This document shows positions 1 to 7,088 of a stretch of 13,932 nucleotides of DNA, piece after piece. Below the pieces are notes generated by a model that made no database searches, had not been told where the DNA came from, and saw nothing but the letters and a program-made list of their open reading frames with translations. This DNA is from Betaproteobacteria bacterium (lineage in GTDB: Bacteria > Pseudomonadota > Gammaproteobacteria > Burkholderiales > SG8-39). Both the position numbers and the translations under genes were made by a program. Positions within the stretch are counted from its first letter, which is position 1, and the number at the start of each line of letters is the position of its first letter. Where the stretch lies: contig SHXF01000114.1 in assembly GCA_009693435.1 (NCBI GenBank), positions 1-13,932 on the forward strand, written 5' to 3'.

Positions 1-232
1 GAAGGTAGAAAAAGCAGAGAAATCGTCAAATAAACGGTCGGTAGCGAGTAATTTCATGCCTATCGCATATTTCATTCCGCAGTGGAGTGAATCACCTCTG
101 TGCTCAAATGCCAACTGCTAAAATTGAAAAAATCACAGCCTCTCAGCCCGAACGGTGTCAACGGGGATGTGTTTTGAGCTTTCCCTCGCAAGCGATAATC
201 CTGGTCCGCTCTTCCTGAGCAACAATCCCGAT
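1..232. other. intergenic, no gene recognised
   Basis: No convincing coding frame or RNA gene is seen. The only recognisable element is a solo arm of the REP-like repeat (CTCAGCCCGAACGG, about 143-156), matching the right arm of the full hairpin further along. The AT-rich first 150 bases differ in composition from the following gene. Confidence 0.5.
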
Positions 233-290
233 CCGTTCGTCCTGAGCCTGTCGAAGGACGCAGAGGCTTCGACAGGCTCAGCCCGAACGG
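233..290. repeat. REP-like palindromic repeat (hairpin)
   Basis: The left arm at 233-257 (CCGTTCGTCCTGAGCC...) pairs with the right arm at 266-290 (CTTCGACAGGCTCAG...CGG) with few mismatches, around a short loop. The core TTCGACAGGCTCAGCCCGAA is a common intergenic repeat in beta- and other proteobacterial genomes. It sits just past the stop codon of the minus-strand aidB gene, so it may also act as its transcription end or mRNA stabiliser; no clear T-run follows, so a classical terminator is not claimed. Confidence 0.8.
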
Positions 291-293
291 GTG

Positions 294-327
294 TCCGCAG
301 AGGCTTCGAGAGGCTCAGCCCGAACGG
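294..327. repeat. half unit of the REP-like repeat
   Basis: This repeats the spacer and right arm of the preceding hairpin (CGCAGAGGCTTCGAGAGGC...) with one change, C to G, in the GACAGG part. It has no left arm of its own, so it is a tandem half-unit probably produced by slippage or repeat decay. Confidence 0.7.
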
Positions 328-345
328 GGTCGCTTTTTGAAAAGA

Positions 346-2037
346 TCAACAGGCTGCGGAGTGCGCGAGGATGCGGGCGAGCGGCGCGTGCGAAGACAGG
401 GTGCCGAAGGCGTGACCCCAATCGCCCGAGCGGCTCGCGACAAAAGCATCGGCGGCCTCGGTTGAGGCGTGGCGCTGCATCAGGCTCGCCTGCAGGCCGA
501 GGGCCATGAGTTCGACCACGCGCCGGGCGCGGACTTCGAGTGTCGCGGGATCGTCGAGCGCCCTCTCCACAGCGGCGGCGAATGGTTCCACCGCGGGGCC
601 GCCGAGGCGGATCTCCTCCAGCAGCACGTCTTTCGCCTCCGGCGCGCGCGCAAACGAGCGCAGCACATCCAGGCAAATCACGTTGCCCGATCCTTCCCAG
701 ATGCTGTTCAGCGGCGCCTCGCGGTACAGGCGCGCGAGCGGCGCCTCCTCGACGTAGCCGTTGCCGCCCAGGCACTCCATTGCCTCCACCACCAAGGCGG
801 GCAGGCGTTTGCACAGCCAGTACTTGGCGATCGGCGTCATCAGCCGCATCAGCAGTTGCTCGCGCGCATCGCCCCCATCGACCGCGGCGCCCGCGGCGCT
901 CGCGGCGTCTCGGCTTCCCCGGTCACGCATCCCCGCATCGAAGGCGCGGGCGAGGCGAAATGCCAACAGGGTCGCCGCTTCGCTCTCCAGCGCCATGTCG
1001 GCGAGCACGTTCTGCATCAGCGGCTGTTCCGCGAGGCGCCGGCCGAACGCGCTGCGAAAATTCGCGTGATGCACCGCCTGCGCAAGTGCGGCGCGCATCA
1101 TGCCGGCGGAAGCCAGCACGATGTCGAAGCGCGTCAGGTGCGCCATTGCGATCAGGGTCGGAATGCCGCGGCCTTCTTCACCGATGCGTTTCGCCAGGGT
1201 GGCGTCGTATTCGACTTCGCTCGACGCGTTGGAGCGGTTGCCGCACTTGTCTTTCAGCCGCTGCAGATGAAACGGATTGCGGCTGCCATCGGGCAGGGAG
1301 CGCGGCACGAAATAGCACGACAGGCCGGCTTCGCTGCGGGCAAGCGTGAAAAATGCGTCGCTCATCGGCGCCGAGCAAAACCACTTGTGGCCGGTCAAGC
1401 GAGACCAGCCGTCATCGCCTGCCACCGTTGCGGATGTCTGATTGCTGCGCAGGTCCGAGCCGCCCTGCTTCTCGGTCATCGCCATGCCGATGGTGACGGC
1501 GCGCTTGCCGGCCAGCGGCAGGGGCCGCGGATCGTAATCGTCGGCGAGCAGCCTGGGTTCCCATTCGGCGGCGAGTTGCGCGTCGTGGCGCAGCATGTGC
1601 ACCGCGGCGAACGACATGGTCACCGGACAGGCGACGCCGTTCTCCAGCTGGTTCCACAGGTAGAGCAGGGCGCCGCGCGCAACGAACCGTCCTCCCTCGC
1701 CGGGCTTCCACGCGATGGAGTGCAGCCCGTTGCCGAAGGCCACCGCCATCAGTTCATGGTAGGCGGGGTGATACTCGACCGCATCGATGCGATTGCCGTA
1801 GCGGTCGTGCGTTTTCAGTTCCGGGGTGTAGCGGTTCGCCTGCGCGGCCAGCAACTGCATGCGTTCCGACCCGAGCAGCGCGCCAAGCGCGCCGGCCCGC
1901 GGTGCTATCCAGCCGCCGCCTTCGCGTTCGACCGCCGATCGCAGCAGCGGGTCGTGCTCCCACAGGTTGTAGTCCGTGAGCGGCGGCGGCTGGTTGTCCG
2001 CCTCGTTCATTCCGGTCATATTCAGGACGGTGGGCAT
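346..2037 (-). CDS. aidB: AidB-family acyl-CoA dehydrogenase
   Basis: A 563-residue flavoprotein of the acyl-CoA dehydrogenase superfamily, close in length to E. coli AidB (about 540). AidB is part of the adaptive response to alkylating agents, binds DNA and FAD, and has weak isovaleryl-CoA dehydrogenase activity. Visible signatures are TEKQGGSD (188-195), GLSCYFVPR (238-246), LKDKCGNRSNASSEVEY (261-277), EAMECLGGNGY (418-428) and NSIWEGSGNV (444-453), all in AidB order. The frame is open further upstream, but the ATG at 2037 is chosen because GAGGA lies 7 nt before it and family similarity begins soon after. The gene stands alone, divergent from the broken Anbu gene. The C-terminal DNA-binding part looks complete. 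A general acyl-CoA dehydrogenase role cannot be excluded, because no alkylation-response regulator is nearby. Confidence 0.93.
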   Translation of the reverse strand: MPTVLNMTGMNEADNQPPPLTDYNLWEHDPLLRSAVEREGGGWIAPRAGALGALLGSERMQLLAAQANRYTPELKTHDRYGNRIDAVEYHPAYHELMAVAFGNGLHSIAWKPGEGGRFVARGALLYLWNQLENGVACPVTMSFAAVHMLRHDAQLAAEWEPRLLADDYDPRPLPLAGKRAVTIGMAMTEKQGGSDLRSNQTSATVAGDDGWSRLTGHKWFCSAPMSDAFFTLARSEAGLSCYFVPRSLPDGSRNPFHLQRLKDKCGNRSNASSEVEYDATLAKRIGEEGRGIPTLIAMAHLTRFDIVLASAGMMRAALAQAVHHANFRSAFGRRLAEQPLMQNVLADMALESEAATLLAFRLARAFDAGMRDRGSRDAASAAGAAVDGGDAREQLLMRLMTPIAKYWLCKRLPALVVEAMECLGGNGYVEEAPLARLYREAPLNSIWEGSGNVICLDVLRSFARAPEAKDVLLEEIRLGGPAVEPFAAAVERALDDPATLEVRARRVVELMALGLQASLMQRHASTEAADAFVASRSGDWGHAFGTLSSHAPLARILAHSAAC

Positions 2038-2265
2038 GGCGTCATCCTCGCTCTGCGGAAAAAATTCAATGCCGGCTGCAGGTGTTTCGGATGGCGGCCC
2101 GGGGTCGCAGTCTCCGGCTTTCCGAACGGTTGGCGCAGGCGGCCTGGAGGGTAGTATCGCACCGCCATGTTGCACCGGGATGCGTCTTGCCGTGCCTCGA
2201 CGATTCACCTATCCTCATCTGCACCGTATTTTTCCACGCGCTTTTTTCGGAATCACCCTCTCCCG

Positions 2266-2674
2266 ATGACCTATTGCGTCGGAATCATGTTGGAAGCCGG
2301 CATGGTGTTCGCCTCCGACAGCCGCACCAGCGCCGGCGTCGATCACGTGTCGACCTTCCGCAAGATGAAGGTGTTCCAGAAGGCCGGTGAGCGCGTCCTC
2401 GTCATCCTCTCCTCGGGCAACCTGTCGATCAGCCAGCACGCTCATCGACGCGGCCAAGTGCACCCTGGTGTCGTTCGATTCGACGATGCGCAGCAACGTT
2501 TCCGTCGGCCTGCCGATCGACATGCTCATCTACCGCAACAACAGCCTGCAGGGCGACAAGCCGCGCCACATCGAGGAGACCGATGCGTACTTCGGCATGA
2601 TCCACACCCAGTGGGGCGAAGGGCTGCGGCGCGTGTTTGCCGAACTGCCGGATGCGCAATGGAAGAGCGGCTGA
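2266..2674 (+). pseudogene. Anbu (proteasome-type protease) with internal deletion
   Basis: The first about 57 codons (MTYCVGIMLEAGMVFASDSR...) match the N-terminus of Anbu, the bacterial proteasome-related peptidase with a catalytic Thr2. The frame then changes near 2437-2441. The next frame gives DAAKCTLVSFDST, GLPIDMLIYR and WGEGLRRVF, which belong to the Anbu C-terminus, up to the TGA at 2672. Anbu proteins are about 240 residues; here only about 135 are encoded, so some 100-110 central residues are missing and the two halves are out of frame. No Shine-Dalgarno sequence is obvious. The usual Anbu partners (alpha-E, transglutaminase and ATP-grasp proteins) are absent. It is dead as a protease, or at most makes a short N-terminal peptide. 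A sequencing or assembly deletion is the alternative explanation. Confidence 0.85.
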
Positions 2675-2838
2675 TCGATAGACGGATATATAATTATTGA
2701 TAACCGACTTGGCCGTTGAATACCGCCGTTACGGCATTCTTCTCGCATAATTGACTGAATTTCCGGCACGTTCCGCAGCCGTGGCGATGCCGGGGACAGC
2801 GGCAGGCCAGGGTAGCAACGCATGGGGCAGGCGACGCG

Positions 2839-3741
2839 ATGCAACTGAACTTCCTCAGTCCGGACGGGGTGCCGCTCGAGCGCCTCGAAGTATTCCGCGC
2901 AACCATCCTGTCGCGGGTGCTGGCGGTGCTCATCGTCGGCGCGATCGTCGCCGCCTGCGCCTGGGTGGGCTGGCGCGGCGGGGTGGCGTTCGGCAAGGGC
3001 GGCGCGCTGCCCGGGTTCATCGCCTGGTGGATCGCCTTCTGGCTGGGCCTGTACTGGCTGTTCGTCGCGGCCGACTTGCGCAAGGCGCTTGCCCGCGCGG
3101 GCGGCAGGCCGGTGGCCTGGCTGGCGGCGGTCGGCGATGAAGCGGTCTACGTAAAGTGGCGCTCCTACTTGAACGCGCATTGGGGCGCTGCCGACCCGCA
3201 GGTGGTGGCCGTCCCCTTCGGCGCCATCCGGTCGGCGTTCGCGCATCGGCGCACCTGGATCACGCCGGCGCGGCGCCACGGCGGCGATCGCAGCGAAACC
3301 CATGCGTTCGTCGAACTGCGGCTCTCAACCCTCGTGGATACGCGAGCGCTCGCGGCGCGCCTCGCCGAGGAGCGCGACTCGCGTCCCGGCGGCAGGCCGA
3401 AGCAGCACAGCACCTGGCGTCACTTTCCGGTCTCGCTCGAGCTGCAGAACGTGCTGCGCATCGAATGGCGCGCGCGGCCCGCGGCCGACGAATTTCTGGA
3501 AGTGTTGCGCAAGCATGGCGTTGCGATAGAAGGCGAGCAGGCGTCGCGCGTCGACCTGACCGCGTCCCACAGCGAAGCGGAACTCACTGAGCTGGCGCGT
3601 CGCGGCGACAGCATAGGCCTCATACGGGTGCTGCGGCGCGGCCGCGACATCAGCCTCACCGACGCCAAACAGGAGGCTGACCGGTTGATACGCGCGGCGG
3701 CTTCCGCGCAACCGGGCGACACGCCGCAAGGTCCGGCATGA
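2839..3741 (+). CDS. two-TM membrane protein with L7/L12-like C-terminal segment
   Basis: A 300-residue protein of unknown function. Two hydrophobic segments (about 26-46 and 58-78) form an N-terminal hairpin in the membrane. A mostly polar domain follows. Near the C-terminus, residues about 248-283 (ELARRGDSIGLIRVLRRGRD, then SLTDAKQEADRL) resemble the C-terminal fold of ribosomal protein L7/L12, in which a Gly-rich turn and the pattern LxEAKxxV are typical. Similar short tails occur in other bacterial membrane proteins. The ATG at 2839 follows a purine-rich GGGGCAGG stretch. Base composition matches the neighbouring housekeeping genes. It lies 164 nt after the broken Anbu gene and about 160 nt before the monooxygenase, so a shared transcript is possible but not shown. 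Confidence 0.8.
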   Translation: MQLNFLSPDGVPLERLEVFRATILSRVLAVLIVGAIVAACAWVGWRGGVAFGKGGALPGFIAWWIAFWLGLYWLFVAADLRKALARAGGRPVAWLAAVGDEAVYVKWRSYLNAHWGAADPQVVAVPFGAIRSAFAHRRTWITPARRHGGDRSETHAFVELRLSTLVDTRALAARLAEERDSRPGGRPKQHSTWRHFPVSLELQNVLRIEWRARPAADEFLEVLRKHGVAIEGEQASRVDLTASHSEAELTELARRGDSIGLIRVLRRGRDISLTDAKQEADRLIRAAASAQPGDTPQGPA

Positions 3742-3780
3742 TGGCTGTCGTGTAAAGTGGCAGAAGGCGCATGGCAAGGT

Positions 3781-3819
3781 GCACAAGTTCGCTGCACAAG
3801 TTCGCTGCACAAGCACGCC
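3781..3819. repeat. short tandem repeat, 13-bp unit
   Basis: Two perfect tandem copies of GCACAAGTTCGCT (3781-3793 and 3794-3806) are followed by a third, diverged unit (GCACAAGCACGCC). It lies in the leader of the monooxygenase gene about 80 nt before its start. No regulator site can be named. Confidence 0.85.
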
Positions 3820-3885
3820 GCACGAGCGCAACGTAAAACGCCCGCCAGCGGCAACCATGCCTTCTGGTTTCCACCCGGGATATTC

Positions 3886-3902
3886 AAGGACTTTCCGAAT
3901 TG
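3886..3902 (+). promoter_or_regulatory. Shine-Dalgarno supporting a TTG start
   Basis: AAGGA at 3886-3890 is followed by a 9-nt spacer and the TTG at 3900-3902. No in-frame ATG lies near enough to the conserved N-terminal sequence to replace it. Confidence 0.7.
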
Positions 3903-4985
3903 AGCGAATTGACTACTGCAAATCAGCCGCCCGTACGCGTATCGATATTCGACTGGCTGGACGAATCCGGCCGCGGCTATGCCGAGACCTACGACGAGCG
4001 GCTGAAACTGCTCGAGTACGCCGACACGGCGGGCTTTCATTCCTACCTGCTCGCCGAGCATCACGGCACCTCGCTCTCCACCACGCCCTCGCCCAGCCTG
4101 TTCCTCAGCGCAGTGGCGCAGCGCACCGGGCGCATGCGCCTCGGGGCGCTCACCTGGCTCCTGCCGCTGTACAACCCGCTGCGCCTGCTCGAAGAACTGT
4201 GCATGCTCGACCAGCTGAGCCACGGCCGGCTGGAACTGGGCATCAGCCGCGGCTCCTCGCCGAATGAAGGCATGCGCCACGGCGTGCCGGGTGAAGAGTC
4301 GCGGCCGCGCTTCGATGAAGTCCTGCAGTTGCTGCTGATGGGTTTCACCATCGGCAAGCTTGATTTTCAGGGAAAGTATTACCGCTACGACGGCCTGAAG
4401 ACTCTGTTCCGGCCCTATCAGAAACCCTATCCGCCGATCTGGTTCCCGACCTCCAACGCCCAGTCGATACCCTGGATCGCCTCGCAGGGCTTCAACATCG
4501 TGCTGTCGTTGCTGCATTCGCCGACCATAGATCACGTCTGCGAAAGCCTGCAGTCCTACCGCAGGCTGTACCAAGCGCATCGCAACGATCCGGGCCGGAT
4601 GAACGCCCATGTGGCCGAACCTCGGGTGGCGTTCAGCACCCACATCCACGTCGCCGAAACCGACGACAAGGCGCGCCACCAGGCGCGCGCGGCGTACGTG
4701 CAGTTCCACGAGAATTTCACGCGCCGCTACGTAGAAATCGGCCAGGGCGCCAAGTATGCGAACCGGCCGAGCTTCGATCAGTTCGTCGCCGACAGCAGGA
4801 TCCTCTGCGGCTCCCCGGAGACCGTGCGGCGCATTCTCTCCTCCCACATTGCGCGCTCCGGTGCCAACCATTTCGTCGGCGCATTCATGTTCGGCAGCAT
4901 GGGCTACGGCGAAATACGGCGCTCGCTGGAGTTGTTTGCCACGGAGGTGATGCCGGGTCTGGGCGAGGGGAGGCGGGCGGCGTAA
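3900..4985 (+). CDS. LLM-class flavin-dependent oxidoreductase (luciferase-like)
   Basis: A 361-residue member of the bacterial luciferase-like monooxygenase superfamily. These cytosolic TIM-barrel enzymes use reduced FMN or F420 to oxidise a substrate with O2. Visible signs are the first strand and helix (VSIFDWLDESG, 14-24), the AEHHG motif (52-56), the strand RMRLGALTWLLPLYNP (78-93), LDQLSHGRLELGISRGS (103-119) and PYPPIWFPTSN in the middle. The C-terminal GSPETVRRIL and GANHFVGAFMFGSMGY are also typical. Length is normal for the family. Translation starts at TTG behind a good ribosome site. The substrate cannot be told. The gene is convergent with the toxin-antitoxin cluster, only 15 nt from the end of the BrnA-like gene, which marks the boundary of the accessory region. 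Confidence 0.92.
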   Translation: MSELTTANQPPVRVSIFDWLDESGRGYAETYDERLKLLEYADTAGFHSYLLAEHHGTSLSTTPSPSLFLSAVAQRTGRMRLGALTWLLPLYNPLRLLEELCMLDQLSHGRLELGISRGSSPNEGMRHGVPGEESRPRFDEVLQLLLMGFTIGKLDFQGKYYRYDGLKTLFRPYQKPYPPIWFPTSNAQSIPWIASQGFNIVLSLLHSPTIDHVCESLQSYRRLYQAHRNDPGRMNAHVAEPRVAFSTHIHVAETDDKARHQARAAYVQFHENFTRRYVEIGQGAKYANRPSFDQFVADSRILCGSPETVRRILSSHIARSGANHFVGAFMFGSMGYGEIRRSLELFATEVMPGLGEGRRAA

Positions 4986-5000
4986 GCTGGGAAGTGGCGG

Positions 5001-5258
5001 TCATCCCTTCGAACGCGTGGCTAGAGGTCGCGTATGGTGCTGCGCGTAGGCATCGAGCAATCGACGAATCATGCGTTGGTACTGGGTGCCATGCTTCTCG
5101 GCCTCGAGTTTAAAGAAGTCGACGCTGCGTTTGGAGAGAGCAATGGTGATCTTTACCCCCTCGTCCTGCAGTACCAGGTCCTTGGGTTTGGGAAGAAAGT
5201 CGGCGACGACCTTCACTCTTCCCATCGCTTCATTCGTGTATCTGATTTTCGCGCTCAT
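5001..5258 (-). CDS. brnA: BrnA-like ribbon-helix-helix antitoxin
   Basis: An 85-residue protein (MSAKIRYTNEAMGRVKVVAD...). The part KITIALSKRSVDFFKLEAEK with YQRMIRRLLDAYAQHH (about residues 36-72) is a CopG/BrnA-type ribbon-helix-helix DNA-binding domain. The antitoxin would bind and neutralise the BrnT toxin and repress the operon. The start overlaps the last 29 nt of the brnT frame, which is the conserved toxin-first order of brnTA. AAAGGA lies about 10 nt before the ATG at 5258. The antitoxin looks complete although its toxin is shortened, so it may now act as an orphan repressor. Confidence 0.8.
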   Translation of the reverse strand: MSAKIRYTNEAMGRVKVVADFLPKPKDLVLQDEGVKITIALSKRSVDFFKLEAEKHGTQYQRMIRRLLDAYAQHHTRPLATRSKG

Positions 5259-5451
5259 AGATTCTCTTTCCTTTGCGCCAGTAGCCGGCGCCAATGATAC
5301 GGATGGCATTTTCACGATAAGTGAAGCGCACGGTCATGATCCCCTCTCCAACCGAGCCAAAACAGTAGTGCCGCTTTTCGATCGCGCCGTGCGACAAGTC
5401 TTCGGCGATGACGCGTAAGGGGTTGTTGTTTGCGCGGGTCAAATTGACCAT
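5230..5451 (-). pseudogene. brnT: BrnT-family toxin, N-terminally shortened
   Basis: The frame encodes NPLRVIAEDLSHG, CFGSVGEGIMTVRFTYR, NAIRIIGAGYWRKGKRIYE, the middle and C-terminal strands of BrnT, a RelE-fold ribonuclease. BrnT proteins are about 90 residues and begin with a segment like FDWDPxKxxxNxxKHGVSFEEA. That segment is missing: before NPL only MVNLTRANN is encoded. In another frame just upstream (5473-5429, minus) one reads IAEDGQFDPRK, which resembles the lost BrnT start, so an internal deletion of about 25 codons with frame change is likely (inference). GGAGG directly abuts the ATG; the in-frame TTG at 5442 has better spacing. A functional shortened toxin is unlikely but not excluded. 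Confidence 0.65.
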
Positions 5452-5500
5452 CCTCCGCGATTTTATTGATCAGGACGGAGCGTCTTCAGCTAATTGGCCA

Positions 5501-5569
5501 GATTGGAAAATGGGCTGAATATAGGTGGTCAACGCAATTTGCGCAGGGTGGTCAATTCTGATCGCGCAC
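5501..5569 (+). repeat. 69-bp dispersed repeat, copy A
   Basis: It is 67/69 identical to the reverse complement of 12632-12700 (copy C) and about 83% identical to 9202-9270 (copy B). The A/B similarity extends leftward without gaps to 5424/9125, 146 bp in all. The unit holds two GGTGGTCAA motifs separated by the palindrome CGCAATTTGCG. Repeated AATTGACC/GGTCAA motifs are known from the ends of IS21-family elements, so this may be a solo IS end or MITE-like sequence; that identity is inference. Confidence 0.85.
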
Positions 5570-5661
5570 CGACATGTACCAACGGCGCGCCCTCACTCGT
5601 GGAAACCCGGCAGGACCTGCAGAGTGTCCTGCGTTGCACCCAAAGTTCGGCATGCGCTGCG

Positions 5662-5973
5662 TTAAAGTGCGAAGACCTCACGAATGACGTCCGGGCGCTT
5701 GGCCGCAATGCTGAGCAACGCCCGTGCTGCTCCGGATGGCTTGCGCCGCCCTTGCTCCCACTCCTGAAGCGTCCTCATCGACACTCCCAGGACTTGTGCA
5801 AATTGAGATTGTGACAAGCCAGACTTCGCCCTGGCCTGCGTTACCTCAGACAGAGGAATGCGATGGATTCGACCCTTTTTTCCGGCCTTCATTTCAAGCA
5901 CCGACGCCAGCAACTCTGCGCCGATATCGCGCTTTGCATCTCGTTCCAGCAATTTCTTTTCAGTCATGGGCAC
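5662..5973 (-). CDS. higA: HigA/NadS-type helix-turn-helix antitoxin
   Basis: A 103-residue protein. After a charged N-terminal part (LLASVLEMKAGKKGR), a helix-turn-helix spans about residues 40-85 with SGLSQSQFAQVLGVSMRTLQ and EWEQGRRKPSGAARALL, as in HigA, NadS and related antitoxins. It should bind the paired RelE-fold toxin and the shared promoter. The GTG at 5973 is taken as start because AAGGAGG (5980-5986 on the other strand) is 6 nt before it; the ATG two codons later is 12 nt away. It overlaps the toxin gene by 14 nt, indicating translational coupling. All expected parts are present, so it appears intact. Confidence 0.88.
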   Translation of the reverse strand: MPMTEKKLLERDAKRDIGAELLASVLEMKAGKKGRIHRIPLSEVTQARAKSGLSQSQFAQVLGVSMRTLQEWEQGRRKPSGAARALLSIAAKRPDVIREVFAL

Positions 5974-6277
5974 GGAGCGCCTCCTTGATCTTCAATAATA
6001 CATTTGCAGAGACATTGTCTTGAGCACTCTTGGCATAAACGAGCAATAAATAGATACGCCCGTCCGCGAGCTGGTTGTAATGGATGACGCGCACTCCGCC
6101 ACGTTTGCCTGACCCTGCACGAGACCACCGGACTTTGCGGCAGCCGCCCGATCCGGGAATGACATCACCGGCCTCCGGATTGGCCGCGATCCACGCAGCG
6201 AAAGCCCCGCGCTCATCCTCGCTCCAATAGTCTCCGCACAGCTTGCTGAAGGCTGGCGTCTCAACGACGGTGAACAT
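5960..6277 (-). CDS. higB: HigB/RelE-family toxin
   Basis: A 105-residue protein of the RelE/ParE superfamily, in the HigB-like group that precedes its antitoxin. Conserved parts are FTVVETPAFSKL at the start, ANPEAGDVIPGSGGCRKVRW (34-53), SGKRGGVRVIHYNQ (57-70) and IYLLLVYAKSAQDN (76-89), then a basic/acidic helix. Family members are ribosome-dependent mRNA interferases. Length is typical. No clear ribosome site precedes the ATG; TATGAT lies 4 nt before it, so the message may be nearly leaderless (inference). The antitoxin follows with a 14-nt overlap, so the pair is likely functional, unlike the neighbouring toxin fragments. Confidence 0.87.
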   Translation of the reverse strand: MFTVVETPAFSKLCGDYWSEDERGAFAAWIAANPEAGDVIPGSGGCRKVRWSRAGSGKRGGVRVIHYNQLADGRIYLLLVYAKSAQDNVSANVLLKIKEALRAHD

Positions 6278-6311
6278 GTAGCATCATACGTCAAGGACGG
6301 ATGCTCTACAA

Positions 6312-6569
6312 TCAGGCCGAACGAACTGATTTGCGGCGGACCGCGACGAGCCCCAAACCGCCGCCGCGATCATTGCCGAAGACCGGCACACCCGGATCGT
6401 GATAGAAGTAGACGACCCATGTACCGCCGCGTTTGCCGCGACCCTCCAGACTCCACCGCAATTTCCGCACGCCACCCGTTCCGGGAATCAGGTCGCCCAC
6501 CGTCGGGTGACAGGCCAAGTAATCCACCAGCAGCGCCCGCTTCTCGTCGCTGATGAGCTTAGCAGGGCG
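6312..6569 (-). pseudogene. HigB-like toxin fragment
   Basis: The frame reads LISDEKRALLVDYLACHP, then GDLIPGTGGVRKLRWSLEG and GKRGGTWVVYFYHDPG, closely parallel to the intact HigB-like toxin next door (GDVIPGSGGCRKVRW, GKRGGVRVIHY). The N-terminal about 20 residues are cut by a TAA at 6570-6572, with CREY readable in another frame beyond it. After YHDPG the sequence becomes unrelated, so the C-terminal strand and helix are missing. No antitoxin follows it. It is a relic of a second higB-type locus rather than a recent duplicate of the first, since the proteins differ clearly. Confidence 0.75.
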
Positions 6570-6903
6570 TTAGTACTCCCGACAGAGCCAGCCGGTTGTC
6601 CTTCCCGCGCCAGTCTTCCGTAACGCATCATGCACCCACCTGGCCGGGATGCCGGTCGCCGCAGGACTGGAGGTCCGGACGAGCAGCAATGGCCTGAACC
6701 CGGCGATTGCCGTTCGACCAGCTGCGCCACGCTTCTGCGAACTCCTGCGCCAGCTCGCATCGTCACCGCGCCGTTGCGGGTCAACGGGCAGTCGCGATGC
6801 GGAGGAACCCGTGCCTATGCTCGATCCCGGCGCAGTTTCTCGAGTGACAGACCCTCAAATTCCACGTGACGGGCTCCCGATGCAGCCGACCGGGACCGGG
6901 GGA
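6570..6903. other. non-coding debris between toxin fragments
   Basis: No gene is recognised in these 334 bases. Several frames are open, as expected in high-GC DNA, but none gives a recognisable protein. The left part begins with out-of-frame traces of the higB-like fragment; the right part joins abruptly to the duplicated brnT/brnA junction at 6904. Confidence 0.5.
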
Positions 6904-7012
6904 ATTCGTGTATCTGATTTTCGCGCTCATGAATTCTCCTTCCTTCGCGCCAGTAGCCGGCTCCAATGATACGAATGGCGTTTTCGCGATAAGTGAATCG
7001 CACGGTCATGAT
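6815..7012 (-). pseudogene. brnT C-terminal fragment (second copy)
   Basis: The frame carries MTVRFTYRENAIRIIGAGYW and REGRRIHERENQIHE, the C-terminal 36 residues of BrnT, then runs on into about 28 unrelated residues before a TAG. The BrnT stop codon is lost because the duplication ends at the Ile-His-Glu codons. The overlapping BrnA copy breaks off after MSAKIRYTN. Neither toxin nor antitoxin can be made. The few differences from the first copy are mostly third-position or conservative, so both descend from functional ancestors. Confidence 0.75.
6904..7012 (-). repeat. 109-bp duplicate of the brnT/brnA junction
   Basis: The segment matches 5232-5340 without gaps, about 100 of 109 positions identical by eye. 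It encodes the last BrnT residues (MTVRFTYRENAIRIIGAGYW, then a basic tail) and the overlapping BrnA start MSAKIRYTN. Both matches stop abruptly at the ends: at 7012 it joins a vapC fragment and at 6904 unrelated DNA. Confidence 0.9.
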
Positions 7013-7088
7013 CTGCAGCCAGAAGCGTTGCGTCCGCCTCCCGACCGCACCAGTTCCAGATGATTACGTCGGAGTCGATGAGTCGCAT
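6927..7088 (-). pseudogene. vapC: VapC PIN toxin, cut after about 25 codons
   Basis: The frame begins MRLIDSDVIIWNWCGREAD, the first strand and helix of a PIN-domain VapC ribonuclease, including the first catalytic Asp (LIDSD). After about codon 25 it enters the duplicated brnT DNA at 7012 in a wrong frame and stops at 6927-6929. The start codon overlaps the vapB stop as TGATG, the classical coupled vapBC arrangement. The other acidic PIN residues are absent, so no toxin activity is expected. Confidence 0.75.

Noticed and set aside
469..2154. Long open frame (about 560 codons) on the plus strand across aidB
   Set aside because: It is antisense to a well-recognised gene; the high GC content keeps the opposite frame free of stops, and the translated sequence has no recognisable domain.
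5494..5814. Plus-strand open frame over repeat A and higA
   Set aside because: It runs through a non-coding repeat and antisense to the antitoxin; no ribosome site or domain is seen.
6278..6300. TTGACG and TATGAT upstream of higB as a promoter
   Set aside because: The two hexamers are directly adjacent with no spacer, so they cannot be a -35/-10 pair; only the TATGAT might be a -10.
6690..6740. tRNA-like segment on the minus strand (GTGGCGCAGCTGGTCGAAC and GGGTTC)
   Set aside because: D-arm-like and T-arm-like pieces are there, but no anticodon arm or matching acceptor stem could be built; at best a relic, more likely chance.
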